Assembly: GCF_030864355.1 (NCBI RefSeq)
Contig: NC_083397.1
Location: 372,001 to 436,000, forward strand
Source of the DNA: Cutaneotrichosporon cavernicola
Taxonomy: Eukaryota > Basidiomycota > Tremellomycetes > Trichosporonales > Trichosporonaceae
Length of the DNA: 64,000 nt
Reading direction: 5' to 3'
How positions within the stretch are numbered: position 1 is the first letter of the stretch; the number at the start of each line of letters is the position of its first letter. Made by a program: the position numbers and the translations under genes. Shown here one piece after another: positions 31,504-43,400 of the stretch. Under the pieces are notes generated by a model. The model was not told where the DNA came from and made no database searches. It saw only the letters and a list, made by a program, of their open reading frames with translations.

Positions 31504-32438
31504 ATGCCAGGCCCATCACATGTCTCCACTGCCGCCCGCTTCCTCTTCCATACCGGAGTGGTAGGCTACATGCTGCACTCGTACGCCTCCATCGCAAGCG
31601 TAATTGGTAAAGCCCTTGAAGCAGAGTATGGTGGCGACCTCCAGTTCCTCACGGTCGTGGGGATGATCACTGCCACGATTGCGATGGGTTTGAGTGCGAT
31701 TAACGATCTCATGCCGTTTCCAGGTATGTCAATTCAATTGCTGAATTGCTCAATTGCTATGGGAACTGATGACAGCTCTGCATGGTGCCAAGCGGCTGGT
31801 TGCGCTCGCGGCTATGCCTGTCGAGATTACCATTAGCGCAATATATGTGGGTCTCACTAACTCACTTGACGCTCACATTTGCTCACATCAGTGGCCCCTA
31901 ATCCTCCTCGCGCCGCAACTCATGCTTCCCCCCGACCTGGCCGCTGCCCCAGAGGCAGATATCACGGCCGCGAGTGCCGACGCCCCCCTCGTCTTCCTCC
32001 CCCTATGGATGGACTTGGGGTTACATGCCGTTCCTGCCATGGCGCTGGTCATTGGTGAGTCCGTGTCCGCAAGGCCCGCTCGAAGGTTGGCCCGGCGCCA
32101 GGCGAGCTTTACTCTTGACCAGCTGTTCCTACTTCCGCAGCTGCTCCATCTACTTGCCCAACTGTACCAACTCGACACACAGGCTTAGCCTAACACCAGA
32201 CTTCTTCGTCTTCGAACGCAAGTACCGCCCACCCATGTCCGACAAGGTCGCCTTGGCCGTCGCAGGCCTCTTCACAGCCGGCTACGCGACTTGGGTCGAG
32301 CACTGCGCCGCAATCAACGGCCACTTTCCATACCCGTTCCTGACAATGATGTCCTTCCCCGACCGTGTCAAGGTATATGCCGGCTCGGCGGTATTCGCGC
32401 TCCTCGTCTTCCGAGGTCTAAACGCTCTTCACAAGTAA
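31504..32438 (+). CDS. FAR-17a/AIG1-like multi-pass membrane protein
   Basis: Four exons (31504-31723, 31776-31846, 31892-32054, 32200-32438), 230 residues with about six membrane helices. Family blocks are YGGDLQFLTVVGMITATIAM with the catalytic-type Thr, WMDLGLHAVPAMALVIDFFV with the conserved His, and KYRPPMSDK, ending GHFPYPFLTMMSFPDRVK. Animal members AIG1 and ADTRP hydrolyse fatty-acid esters of hydroxy fatty acids; the yeast homologue is not well characterised. Intron 3 is 145 nt and open in one frame, but skipping it joins LVI directly to DFF as in the family. Confidence 0.88.
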
Positions 32439-33228
32439 CGCGACCCGACCTCTAGTCAGAGTTAGTCCTGACAGCTGACAGGAGGCATGCACCACATCTA
32501 GACACATCATGCTGACCATGCCGATCACTGATCTCGGAACCCCGGGTTGATGGTTTCGGGCATTGAGAACAAAGCACGGACACTGAGAACATCTGTTTAT
32601 CTTCGTTCTTTCTCGTTGTCTCGTACGAGCCCTCAAACCATACTCACCCGTAAACTCACCCTATTCCGATTACCCCGCCTTCACTCGTTGTTCATCGCTC
32701 GCCCCCCGCGCCACGAAGCTACTGTACCTACAAGCGCTCACCAGTTTGGCCCCTCATCACACACTCATGACACCACCCCAGTCACTCACCCCTCGCCAGG
32801 CTTCACCTCGGTCTCACTTCCTCTGGGCGATGAGCGAGTTTCAAACGTTCCCCACCCCACCATGCTCATCGCTCACTACTGATTCATGACACCACGCCCA
32901 TCTGTCCGCGTCACTCCACCCCCCATCGACCGGCATGTCACCTGGCACATGAATCGGTCTCAGTAACCAAGCTTCACGCGTTATTCATTGCGCCACACTG
33001 ATCACTCGCATCTCGTCGCCCTCCTGACTTCACCACCTAATCCACCGTATCTCGCTTCACCACCTAATCCCGTATCTCGCTTCACGACCTAATCCACCGC
33101 GTCTCCTCGCTTCATGACTAATCCACCTAATCTACAGTGTATACTCGCACGATACGTTCGTGCAGTAGATATATCGCGGGCCCCATGGTTTCTCAGACCC
33201 ACTACACTCACCAACCATACTCATAACC
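32439..33228. other. Intergenic with tandem repeats
   Basis: About 790 bp between two + strand genes. The first 580 bp show no gene. The remainder contains the CTTCACCACCTAATCC tandem repeat listed separately, ending about 100 bp before the next ATG. Confidence 0.5.
33028..33131. repeat. Imperfect tandem repeat, unit about 27 bp
   Basis: Four imperfect copies of CTTCACCACCTAATCC followed by CGTATCTCG or a variant, drifting in length (25-30 bp). Confidence 0.85.
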
Positions 33229-34350
33229 ATGTACAACGGCGGCTCCCCAGACATCCACGCCAACTATCCCAACATCGGCCACCCCTCCAGTCCCAAGCAC
33301 GTCCTCCTCTCCTCCAACCCCAACCACGCCCAACCCCCCTCCAACCCCAACTACGTCCTCCTCTCCTCCAAGCCCAACCACGCCCAACTCCCCTCCCACC
33401 CCCTCCCATCCACCCACCCCTTCGCGGCCTCAATCACTCCCGCCACAAAAGTCTGGACGGCTCCACCTCCACCGCCCCTTATCGACTGGGACATTGTCTG
33501 TCCGCCCACCACCCCCCCTCCCCCCATGTCACCCACACCCACCCCAACAGGCCGAAAGCGTGCACTTGCGCTCCTCAAGCCCAAGGCCAAGTCTGCCGAC
33601 TCTCCCCATCCCAAGACGAAGGCCCCAAAGTTCAAGACCAAGTCGCTTCCACTCGTGGCTTCTCCGCGCCCGCCTTTCAGCTCGTCCATCGCGTCTCCCC
33701 CACGCCCTTCCTTGAGCTCATCTATGGGATCGCCCAAGACCCCAAAGTCCAACAAGTCGGCAACACCCACCACCACCCCCCGAGGGAGCTTGGACACCCC
33801 AGCATCACCAGCCTCCTCAGCTGGGCCGCTTACGCCGCCCAGCTTCCTGCGCCGGTTACCGAGCCTGCCGAACCTGCGCCGCAAGCGCAGCACCGAGTTC
33901 AACTCGTTCTGCCAACCTCCCATCGGATACGAGTGGGTGCCACTCTACCACGAGCCGGAGCACACCGAACAAGTTTCCACAACCGAGATCGAGTCGGTCC
34001 AGTCACTCCCCATCCCAAAGTCGTACGTCTCGGAGCCTTACGCCTCGGAGCCGTACGACCTCGTTACTTCTCCCGACTTTGAGCCCTCCAACACCCACCC
34101 CGACGCACCCGAAACTAAGCCCGACACGCACATCCCCGACGCACCTGGAACCACCCCCAACACAGCCGACACCCAGTCCTACCCGCCAGACAAGCGCACG
34201 CGCCGACAGGGACGGATCTTCACTCCCGGCTTCGCGGACGCTCTGCGTGCCGAGCTCGAGTGCCGTTGCCCAACGCCTTGTAGGGACGCGGGGGCGTTTG
34301 ACGACACCCAGGACATGGTCGCGCAGCTCTGCGCCTTCGGGATTATCTAG
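33229..34350 (+). CDS. Orphan proline/serine-rich protein
   Basis: Single-exon frame of 373 residues. No known family recognised. The first third is Pro/Asn/Ser-rich and repetitive (SSNPNHAQPPSNPNY, then SSKPNHAQLPS), followed by Lys/Pro/Ser-rich sequence (LLKPKAKSADSPHPKTKAPK). The middle has FLRRLPSLPNLRRKRSTEF and a more ordered GYEWVPLYHEPEH. The C-terminus RRQGRIFTPGFADALRAELE then CRCPTPC, ending DMVAQLCAFGII, is the best candidate for a folded or binding segment. The ATG has a good context (ACCATG). A rival frame (33114-34082) overlaps but is richer in Arg/His and less protein-like. No targeting signal seen. Confidence 0.55.
   Translation: MYNGGSPDIHANYPNIGHPSSPKHVLLSSNPNHAQPPSNPNYVLLSSKPNHAQLPSHPLPSTHPFAASITPATKVWTAPPPPPLIDWDIVCPPTTPPPPMSPTPTPTGRKRALALLKPKAKSADSPHPKTKAPKFKTKSLPLVASPRPPFSSSIASPPRPSLSSSMGSPKTPKSNKSATPTTTPRGSLDTPASPASSAGPLTPPSFLRRLPSLPNLRRKRSTEFNSFCQPPIGYEWVPLYHEPEHTEQVSTTEIESVQSLPIPKSYVSEPYASEPYDLVTSPDFEPSNTHPDAPETKPDTHIPDAPGTTPNTADTQSYPPDKRTRRQGRIFTPGFADALRAELECRCPTPCRDAGAFDDTQDMVAQLCAFGII
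33298..33400. repeat. Coding tandem repeat in the Pro-rich orphan
   Basis: Imperfect units of CTCCAACCCCAACCACGCCC with spacers, three copies, encoding variations on SSNPNHAQP. Confidence 0.8.
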
Positions 34351-34775
34351 CTCCAACGGTTCTGTTCTTCCGTGGTCAACCACTGTCACGACTACTGTAT
34401 CACTAAGTACACGCGCTGGCGCGTCTGTCTGTCTGTCTCCCTCCTGGCTGTATTGTCTATTTTACCACCGTATGCACTCTACATACTCCACTAAGCATAA
34501 ATGTGGCAATACCAGCAACGTCATTGGCCCTCACTTGTCGTCCTATTAAAAATCCCAATCCTAATACCCGCCTAATGAAATTCAAGTGCCACTGATCGAT
34601 AACGCCGAGGATAACAAGTGCATGGTTGGTTTCCCGGCGTCCGTGGTTGGCCCTTCACCGTAGCTCCCGCCCCCACCGTACCCCCCCCCTGCCTCCCTAC
34701 CGCTGCTCGGAGCAGAGCTCTCGTCGTCGCCTCGCCTCGCCGCAACCATTCATCGAGAGCACACACTCGTTCACC
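34351..34775. promoter_or_regulatory. Upstream region of the complex I 75-kDa gene
   Basis: A 425-bp spacer between two + strand genes. A short GTCTGTCTGTCTG run at about 34423-34436; otherwise nothing recognised. Confidence 0.4.
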
Positions 34776-37280
34776 ATGTTCCGTCGGCTCGCGGCTAACC
34801 GCCACCTCGCCCGCGGACCCGCGTCGGGTACGTCTTCTCCTCCATGCCCGCCCTCTCTCCGCTCCTCGGCGCTGCGCATCTCGCCAATGTCGCCCACTTG
34901 GACATCGCAGGTGGCAGTTGGGCGATCGCGCGCGCGAGTGTACCGAGAGGCCGCCAAGCCTCCTCGGCCATCACCAGCGGCAGCCCAGTTCAATTCATTG
35001 AATATACAAGCTGCATTTCATGTCACTCGAATGCTGCAGCTGCGATTCAACTAGTTGAATGCTGCTCCGCTCCTGCATCCCGTCTCGCTATCCTACCCCG
35101 CCTTCCCAAAGCCACTGCTAACTCCAGGCCGCCCCTTCTCCTCTTCCGCCGCCCGCCGCCAGGACATCACCCTTACCGTTGACGGCAAGGAGGTGACCGT
35201 GCCAGCGGGCTCGGCGCTCATCCAGGCCTGCGAGGCTGCCGGCGCCAACGTCCCCCGTTTCTGCTACCACGACCGTCTGGCGATTGCGGGTAACTGCCGC
35301 ATGTGCCTCGTCGACGTCGAGCGCGCACCCAAGCCTATCGCGTCGTGCGCGCAGCCCGCCATGCCCGGCCAAAAGGTGTTTACCAACACGGAGCGCGTGC
35401 ACAAGGCTCGCGAGGGTGTCATGGAGTTCCTTCTCGCAAACCACCCCCTCGACTGCCCCATTTGCGACCAGGGTGGCGAGTGTGACCTGCAGGACCAGAG
35501 CATGCGTTACGGCTCGGACCGGACGCGTTTCCACGAGATTGCAGGCAAGCGCGCGATTGAAAACAAGAACTTTGGCCCGATTGTCAAGACGAGCATGAAC
35601 CGCTGCATTCAGTGCACGCGTTGCGTTCGTTTCGCCAACGACGTCGCTGGCGTTGAGGACCTCGGTACTTCGGGACGCGGAAACGACCTCCAGATCGGCA
35701 TGTACATTGAGAAGACGCTCAACTCGGAGATGTCGGGTAACATTATCGACTTGTGCCCCGTCGGCGCGCTTACCAGCAAGCCTTACGAGTTCCAGGCCCG
35801 CCCATGGGAGCTTAAGAAGACGGAGAGTGTCGACGTGCTCGACGCCGTTGGCTCCAACATCCGTGTCGACTCGCGCGGTGTCCAGGTCATGCGCATCCAG
35901 CCCAAGCTCAACGACGACGTCAACGAGGAGTGGATCAACGACAAGACCCGCTACGCCTACGACGGCCTGCGCTACCAGCGTCTCACCACCCCTCTCGTCC
36001 GTGAGGGCGACCGCTTCGTTCCCGCCTCCTGGGAGCAGGCTCTCGACACCATCCGTATGGGCCTCGAGAAGACGGGTGCCAAGGGCGACGAGATCAAGGC
36101 CGTTGCCGGTGCCCTCGCTGACACCGAGTCGATCGTGGCCCTCAAGGACCTGATCAACCGCCTCGGTTCGGAGAACACCACCGTCGACACCGTCTCGGGC
36201 TCGGACGTTCCTGTTACCGGCGAGGCCATCCGCTCCAACTACCTCTTCAACACTGGCATCGCCAACGTTGAGGACGCCGACGCGGTTCTCCTCATCGGCA
36301 CCAACCCCCGTCACGAGGCTGCCATCATCAACACTCGCTTCCGTGCGTCGTGGCTCCAGCGCCGCCACAACTTCGCCGTCGTTGGCGAGGACTTTGACTC
36401 GACCTTTGGCTATGAGAGCCTCGGCAAGAGCGCGGCCGACGCGGCCAAGTTCCTCGAGAACGGCTCCAACACCGAGTTCGGCAAGCTGTGGAAGGAGGCC
36501 AAGAAGCCTCTCATTGTGATTGGCTCGTCCGCCGTTGAGGGCAAGGACGGTGCGGCTCTCCTCAAGGCTGCTGCCAAGCACGTCCTCGCCAACGAGTCCA
36601 AGTTCATCACTCCCGAGTGGAACGGTTTCTCGGTTCTCCAGCGCGCTGCGTCGCGTGCCGCCGCCCTCGACGCCGGCTTCACCCCCTCGCCAGCCGCCGC
36701 AAAGACTACCCCCAAGTTCGTGTACCTCCTCAACGCCGACGACGTCGCTGGCTCCTCGATTCCCGAGGACGCCTTTGTCGTCTACCAGGGCCACCACGGC
36801 GACGTTGGCGCCCAGTACGCCGACGTCTGTCTCCCCGGCGCAGCCTACACCGAGAAGGCGACGACGTGGGTCAACACCGAGGGCCGCGCACAGATGGGCC
36901 GCACCGCTGTCCCCCCTCCCGGCGCCTCGCGTGAGGACTGGAAGATTGTCCGCGCCCTCTCCGAGGTTCTCGGCACCCCGCTGCCCTACGACGACGTCCT
37001 CACCCTCCGCGACCGCATGTGGGACGTTTCCCCGACCCTCGTGCGCTACGACGAGCTCGAGGCGCCCTCTGCCGACGTCGTCCGCGCCGGTCTCTCGTCG
37101 CTCGCTTCGGCATCCGCCCCCTCAGCGTCCAACACGACCCTCGCCAAGCCCATCACCGACTTCTACCGCACTGACCCCATCTCGCGCGCATCCGTCACCA
37201 TGGCGCAGTGCTCGAAGGCGTTCACCAAGGGTGAGCCATTGGATGCCGCTGCCGAGGACGCAAAGCGCGCCACGGCCTAA
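34776..37280 (+). CDS. NDUFS1: NADH:ubiquinone oxidoreductase 75-kDa subunit
   Basis: Two exons (34776-34827, 35128-37280), 734 residues. This is the largest peripheral-arm subunit of mitochondrial complex I and carries three Fe-S clusters: Cys63, Cys74, Cys77, Cys91 for the 2Fe-2S cluster; His123, Cys127, Cys130, Cys136 for one 4Fe-4S; Cys177, Cys180, Cys183 and a Cys in IDLCPVGALT for the other. The C-terminal two thirds is the molybdopterin-oxidoreductase-like domain without cofactor. The presequence MFRRLAANRHLARGPASGRP ends near FSSSAARRQD. The 300-nt intron ends CTAACTCCAG. Its presence shows the organism respires through complex I. Confidence 0.96.
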
Positions 37281-37483
37281 TGTTAGCGCAACCGTAGAGT
37301 AAAGTCGTCAGTCGCCACGGCGACGGCGTTGTTTGTTGCATGCAGGATACATCGGATACGAAACACAGTGGACCCAAAGGAATCAGAGGCTATATGCTAT
37401 GTGGGGATGTGGTGGTGGTGCGATGACGTTGCAAAAGTAAAGTTAGGGAAAGTAGTGATGGGGGTTGCGTGGTGGTAGAAAGT

Positions 37484-40400
37484 TTACGAGTTGGCTTTGT
37501 CGCGTGGTGAGGGGGTCCAGCTCCGGTCGACGTCTGGCCACGGCCGCGCAGGCTGGGCGAGGAAATCGTCGCCGTCCTCGAGCGAGAAGCGGTTGTCGCT
37601 GGCCGCCGCGCCAAACTCGCTTTCGGATGAGAAGCTCGGCTGGTGGCCGTTGTGGACGTACAGCTTGCCGCTGCGCCCGTTGGCGCCCTGGAACGTCGCC
37701 CCGTTGGGTCCAAACGTTATCACGTCGCCGGGTTGGGGCTGTTGACGTGCCGGCGAGCGGCGGCCGGAACGCTCGCTCTGAGCCGACCCGGGCCTGGCAG
37801 CAGCTGCCTCAGTTGAAGACGTAAAGGACTCGGTGCTCTTCAGCAGCGACGGATCGAGCGAGTAGCCGAGCGGCAGCGAGTCGTCGGGACCCGTGGTTGT
37901 ACTCCCGCTGCGACCCATAGCGCCTCGGGCGATGACAGCGCGCACGCCGCCCATGTTGAACGGCAGCGAGTCGGTCGAGCTCACGCGACCCAAGTGGCGT
38001 CCAGCGCGGCGGGCAATTGGAGACGCCATGATGGCATTTGGCGTGCTGTCCAGCCCGTCGTCGAAGAACTGGTTGAGAGAGTGTAGCGCGCCGACGAGGT
38101 CGCCCATCGACGCGTTGTCGGGCACAGGCATAGGCGGCGAGGGCATCTCGAACGGCTGCTGCGACGCACCCCAGCCTGCGGCATGGTTGGAACCCGTGGC
38201 CAGGTCCGAGAACTGAAGGACGGAGAAGTGAGCCGACGCCGCGCGCGATTCAACAGATACGGTATTGAACACCGCAAGTACATTGCTGCGCGTAACTTCG
38301 GAGCGTTCCTTAGCCTCGGGCACACTCCAGCCGCTGTTCTCAATGGGGCCAAACAGCGAGTCACAGGGTTCAGAGACTTCGCCGCTGGTAAACAGCGGGA
38401 GGTCTAGGACATCCAGGGCCAGAGAGGCGTGTTTGGTCGACACGAGGCGGAGCAGCGGGCGCACGAGCTCGCAGTTGAACGGGGTCAGAATGGGCACTAC
38501 ATCCGAGTTGGCGAGGACAAGTGCGAGGATCTGTAGTGCCTTGTCCCTCATCCAGTCGTTCTGGTTGAGGACAAACCCGAGGAGAAGGGTGACGATCTCC
38601 AGGGCGTGTTTGTGGATATACTCGAGCAGAAGCTTCGCAGCTTGCCGGATGAAGTCGTCCTTGGAACGGAAGCGATTGTGCGCAAACGAGGTAAGAAGGC
38701 GAGCAAAACCAGCCTTGCCCTGGTCCTCGGCAATCGCAGCGAGGTCGGACGCCATACCTGCGAGCTCTTCGTTTGGTTCGCCGAGGTCCGTCGAGTGCAG
38801 CATCCACGGCAGTGCGGCCACGAAGCCGTGCAGCAGCCGAGTCTCGGGGTCGTCAATGAGCTCCGCGTCAGGGACCGAAGTAAGTCGTCGAATGAGGTCG
38901 AAGGTCATCATGTCCGTCTTGGACGACCGCAGACCGATCAGAAGAAGAGCCTGAAGGTTGGGCGGAGGACCAACCCAGTCTGCTGGGCGGAACGAGGAGA
39001 GGTGAGAGACGACTGCCGGATCGGCCAAGTTCGTCTTGTCTAAGACATGCGAAAAGAGCTCGATGACCTCGTTGAACTCTGGCTCGTACGGGGTACCCAG
39101 GCACGCCGTCACGCACCAGAAGATCTGTGGGTAGTTGCGCATGTCCTCAGCCGAGAGTGACTGGACAACGCACGCCAATGTCCGCAGGACTTCGCTGTTG
39201 AACGTCTGAATCTCGACCGCAGGGCTACCAAACGTCGACGACAGACGGGCGAGCATGTCGGACATCATGCGCGCGTTGATGTTGGGAGTGAGAATCCGGA
39301 AGACCTGGAATGACCGACACGCCAGGTGGCGAACAGTGCAGGAAGTGGCCCAGTCAAGGGCAAGACATCCCCACTGCTGGCGCAGCTGCGGGTGAGCCTG
39401 CTGCAGGATTCCGAGTACCTTGGCCACGAGGGTGGACATTCGGGATGGGGCGTGGGAGAACGTGTCCATGCTCCCAGTGTCGTCGGCCTTCCAAAACCGA
39501 TCAGCACTTTGGTTGGCGAGAGCCGTCGTCTTGAGCTCGGCTGCCTCCCATGCAGATGCCCGTTCCGACAGCTCGAGCAAATGTGATCTCGAGAGTTGGC
39601 TGATCCACGTCCGAAGCACCTGGAAGAGCACGCGCTGGGCACCCTCACGCATCGCCACATTCGGGTCGTCGCAATGGATGAAGGCGACGTGGAGCATGGC
39701 AGGAAGGCGGCTCACTAGGAGCGGGTGAGCCAGCCTGCTGGGCAGCAGTTCACCTGCGAGAAGCAGAGCCATTTGACCATGCGACAGAGGTTTGGAGTGG
39801 AGCGTGCTGGCAAACAGCGCGTCAAGGTCAGCCAAGTTGCTGCTTGGGCTCGCAGGAGCATCGGCCTGTGCACTCGTGGCCATGTCGGATGGATGAACGA
39901 ACTGGCAGATCTCTTCGAAGATGCTGTCTCCGGCAGGCGAGTCTGCGAGACAAGCCATGATTTGCTGCGCGTGCAGCATAAAGTCTGCGTTGCCGCGCTT
40001 GGCACCTTGCTCGAAAAGGAACTTGACAAGAGCCATGGTGTTGCGCGATCGGCCAGGACCTCCAGCGAAACTGAGCAGGATCTCGCGGACGTCCTCCAGG
40101 TGGTCGTCTGAGAAGCGGACCACAAGGTACACCAAGTTTGAGAGCGCTTGGTGCTCCAGTGCAATCTGGTCTGCCTCAGCCTTGCTATCCGACCCCAGAG
40201 CCATGACCTTCAGAAACGCGGGTAGGATTGAGAGTGTAGCATGTCGTCGTGGCGCTTCGAGCTGCGTCAAACGGATAGTGCACTCGGAGAGGAAAGGCAT
40301 TGCGAGGTCGGCGAACATGACTGCCAGGCGCGCGGTCATCTCAAGTTGAGCCTTGCGGTAGACATTCGGAGCGGCGCTGCCCACGGAGGGCAAAACTGTG

Positions 40401-43400
40401 GCGAGCGAGGTCTGGTCCTCCGGATCGTGGAAGAGCCACTCTGCCAGCTGGAAAGCGCGCTGCCGCACTTCCGGGACGGGATGACCAAGCTTCGAAAGTG
40501 ATAAACAGGCTAGCTGGGCTGGTGGAAGGACAATTGTTCCTTCGGAGACCATGTCCGCGACAACGCCGAAGAATGACGCCTCCAACGCAAAATGCTCGCC
40601 TTCGCCGAACGACTGGTGGAGGACCTCGTCGGCCAGCCTCTCCACGTCCCAGTTGTATTTCATGAGGGCGGTCAGCGCCTTGCGAGCAGTGTCGTGGTAG
40701 TTCGTCGGCGCCAACTGGAACAGGCCGCGGATCCACCGCAGCACAGTTAAAGGCTCAACGATGTGGTTCGAAGCTTGGCCTGCTGGGGTTGCATCGGCTG
40801 CCGAAATGAGCTTGCCGGAACAGAGGGATGCCATGGCCTCCGCGGAAGTGATAGAGAGCAACTTCGTCTTCGATTGCACGTCGTCGAGGTACTGTGCTCG
40901 TTCCTGTGAACCACCTGGGCCGTATGCTGCCGCAGCTGCCTGTAGGATACTCCCTTCGCGTGCCTTGACCACATCAGGCCTGCTTCCCAGGAGACACCAG
41001 TCCGCGCAGAGCTTGAAGATCGCGCCGCGCACCTCTTCGCCGAGGAACCGGTCGCTCGAATCGAGCTTGCCCAACGCGGTTGACAGCTTGTCCGTGACGA
41101 TGCAGAACTCGCGCCGCAAGCTCTGCAGATCGTAGTCCTCGCGCCGGTCCGAGAGGAGCGTCAACGTGAGCTTGACGAACCCTATGAACGATGAGAGTAT
41201 CTCAAGGTGTGACGACGAGTTCGCTCGGCCGTCGAGAAGAAGCGGCGAGACGAAGGAGAACACCCTAGCAGCCGCCGTCCACATTCCGCCATGACCAAGA
41301 GGCCGCGTTTGTCGGGAGGGAGTTGATTTATACGAGTCGGCCAGCCGACGGACGAACGTGAGCAGTTGCTCAGCGAGCGGCTTCAAGGCGGGGGCGCGGA
41401 TCGAGCCCATGGCGAAGACCGCTGCGTCCTGGAATCGCCGGTCATCCCAAGTGAGTATCTGGACGAGGTAACCGAACAGCGCGGTTGAAATCATCACCGC
41501 GGATGCCGAAGCCGCGCCCTTCGATTGTTGCGAAAGCTTCTTCATTGGGTTCATGGTCCCACACAGAACCGACAGGTAGAGTCGCCATTGCTCAGCTAGG
41601 AGCCCTGGGTCGGACGTCGCGCGGTTGGGCGTGGTCCGAGAAGGCTTGCTGGCCGCCGACGCCACGAGACTGACGTGAGGCTGTAACCTCGTGACGAGAC
41701 CCCCAACAAGTGAGCGCAGCTCGAGGGCAGAATCGGGCAGTTGGTCATTGACCTTGCTAATGAAGGCCGGGAGGAGGACGGCCCAGAGGGCATTGTCCTT
41801 GGGGCTGTCGCCCTCGGCCACTAGCTGGATAAGCTTACGACCTTTGATCGATTCAAGACGCGTCTTGTCCGTTTGCGTAAGCGTCGGCAGCTTGCAGAGA
41901 ACCGCAATATCTGCGGGCTCGACCTCGTGTTCAAACATTTGGAGAACAGAGGCGGTCTTGGTCGGAACGTCCAGCATCACTCGGCTGATGCGGAAAGGCG
42001 CCGATGGCCCACGTTCGAGGCCACCCAAGTCGCGAGCAGCAGAGAAGACCCCATACGCCAACTTGCGGAGGTTGAGACAGGTCGAGCACAGAAGGAAGAG
42101 GCCACAGCCTTCAATCTTTGCCACGAATGCAGGGTCCATCGGGTCTGCGTCGGTACTGGAGCGGTGTTGCTCAGCGAGTTTCTCCAAGATCTGGAGCCAC
42201 AGCCGAACGACACGAACGAGTTGTGACTCGAGAAGTCGGGTGCCCACAAAGTGACCTTTGAAGACGTGGTCGGTCTCAAAGATGAAATGACAGTATGTGC
42301 CCACCAAAGTCGCGCACATGATGGGGTCATTGGCGACGCGGCGCATGGTCTCGGCCGCTGCTTCGCACGTGATGGGACACGCGGAGAAGGTAGCGCGGCA
42401 TAGAATGTCAACAAGCGGTCGGATCTCCTTTGCTGTGGAGAGCAGTGAAGGCAAGGGCTGCTCCAGGAGGGCCGCAAGGAGCCGGAAGTGGGGTTCGTGG
42501 CGGGATAGATAACCCAAATAGACATCACCATGTTTCCTCGTGATCTGGTCGCTCACGGGGTCCAAGGTCGCGCTGGATGCGTGAACTGCTACGTTTACAG
42601 TATCACTTGAGATGAGAATGTGCCCAACCATGCGGTCACAGCTCAAAAGTACGTTGAGCGACAGCGGCCCACACTTCTGGATGTACTCCTGCGCTTCGGG
42701 GATATTCTCAAGCGAGTTGTCAGGAGCCGGGCTGTATTTAGGAAAGTCGAACCGAGTGAAGTCTCCGCTGAGAGGCAGGCCAACTGGTGTGTTGTTGCCA
42801 AGGCTTCGGAGTGTCAACGTCGCAGCTCGCACAGCAACGTAAGCCCGGTCGGGTTGTAACACGTCTCGCGGCGAGCCGTCTTGGTGGCGGTTTGGGACAC
42901 TGTTTCGCAAGAAATCGGCGATCAGTTCTTGACCATATTCGGTTTGGCGTGCCATGACATAGTGGAGAATCGCGACGAATGCCTCCAGCGGCATCTCCAC
43001 GGGCAGGAGTTGGCCGGAATGTGGAGGGAAATGCCCTTGGAGGAGACCTTCGAGCCGCTTCCGTCTTGAGGTTGAGCTTTCTGTGATGCGATTCAGGTAC
43101 ACCCAAAGGATGTGGATGAAAGCGTTCATTCCGATGAGGCGATTTGTCCTGTCCTGCTAGTTAGCTGAGGATACAAAGAACCAACTCACCTTGGTCTTCG
43201 TCTGGATGGTGTCGATACACCACTGCCAATGCTCCATGAACACCTCGCGCGGAGACACAGCCAGTGCGACAATGACCAAAGGGAAGGCGACACTCCAGTA
43301 CCGAGGCTTGGCCGCCATGGTGATCGCACGCTGGAGGACCACTGCGATTGCTCTTGCCCAGGTCGGGTGGTTGACCTCTGCTGTCGCCGTCTCAATGACG

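Noticed and set aside
33114..34082. 322-codon frame overlapping the Pro-rich orphan
   Set aside because: The alternative frame is His/Pro/Arg-rich and starts in the tandem repeats; the 33229 frame has a better start context and a more protein-like C-terminus.
35118..36797. 559-codon open frame antisense to NDUFS1
   Set aside because: It mirrors the codon bias of a highly expressed GC-rich gene; the sense strand has full Fe-S motifs and the antisense peptide has no domain.
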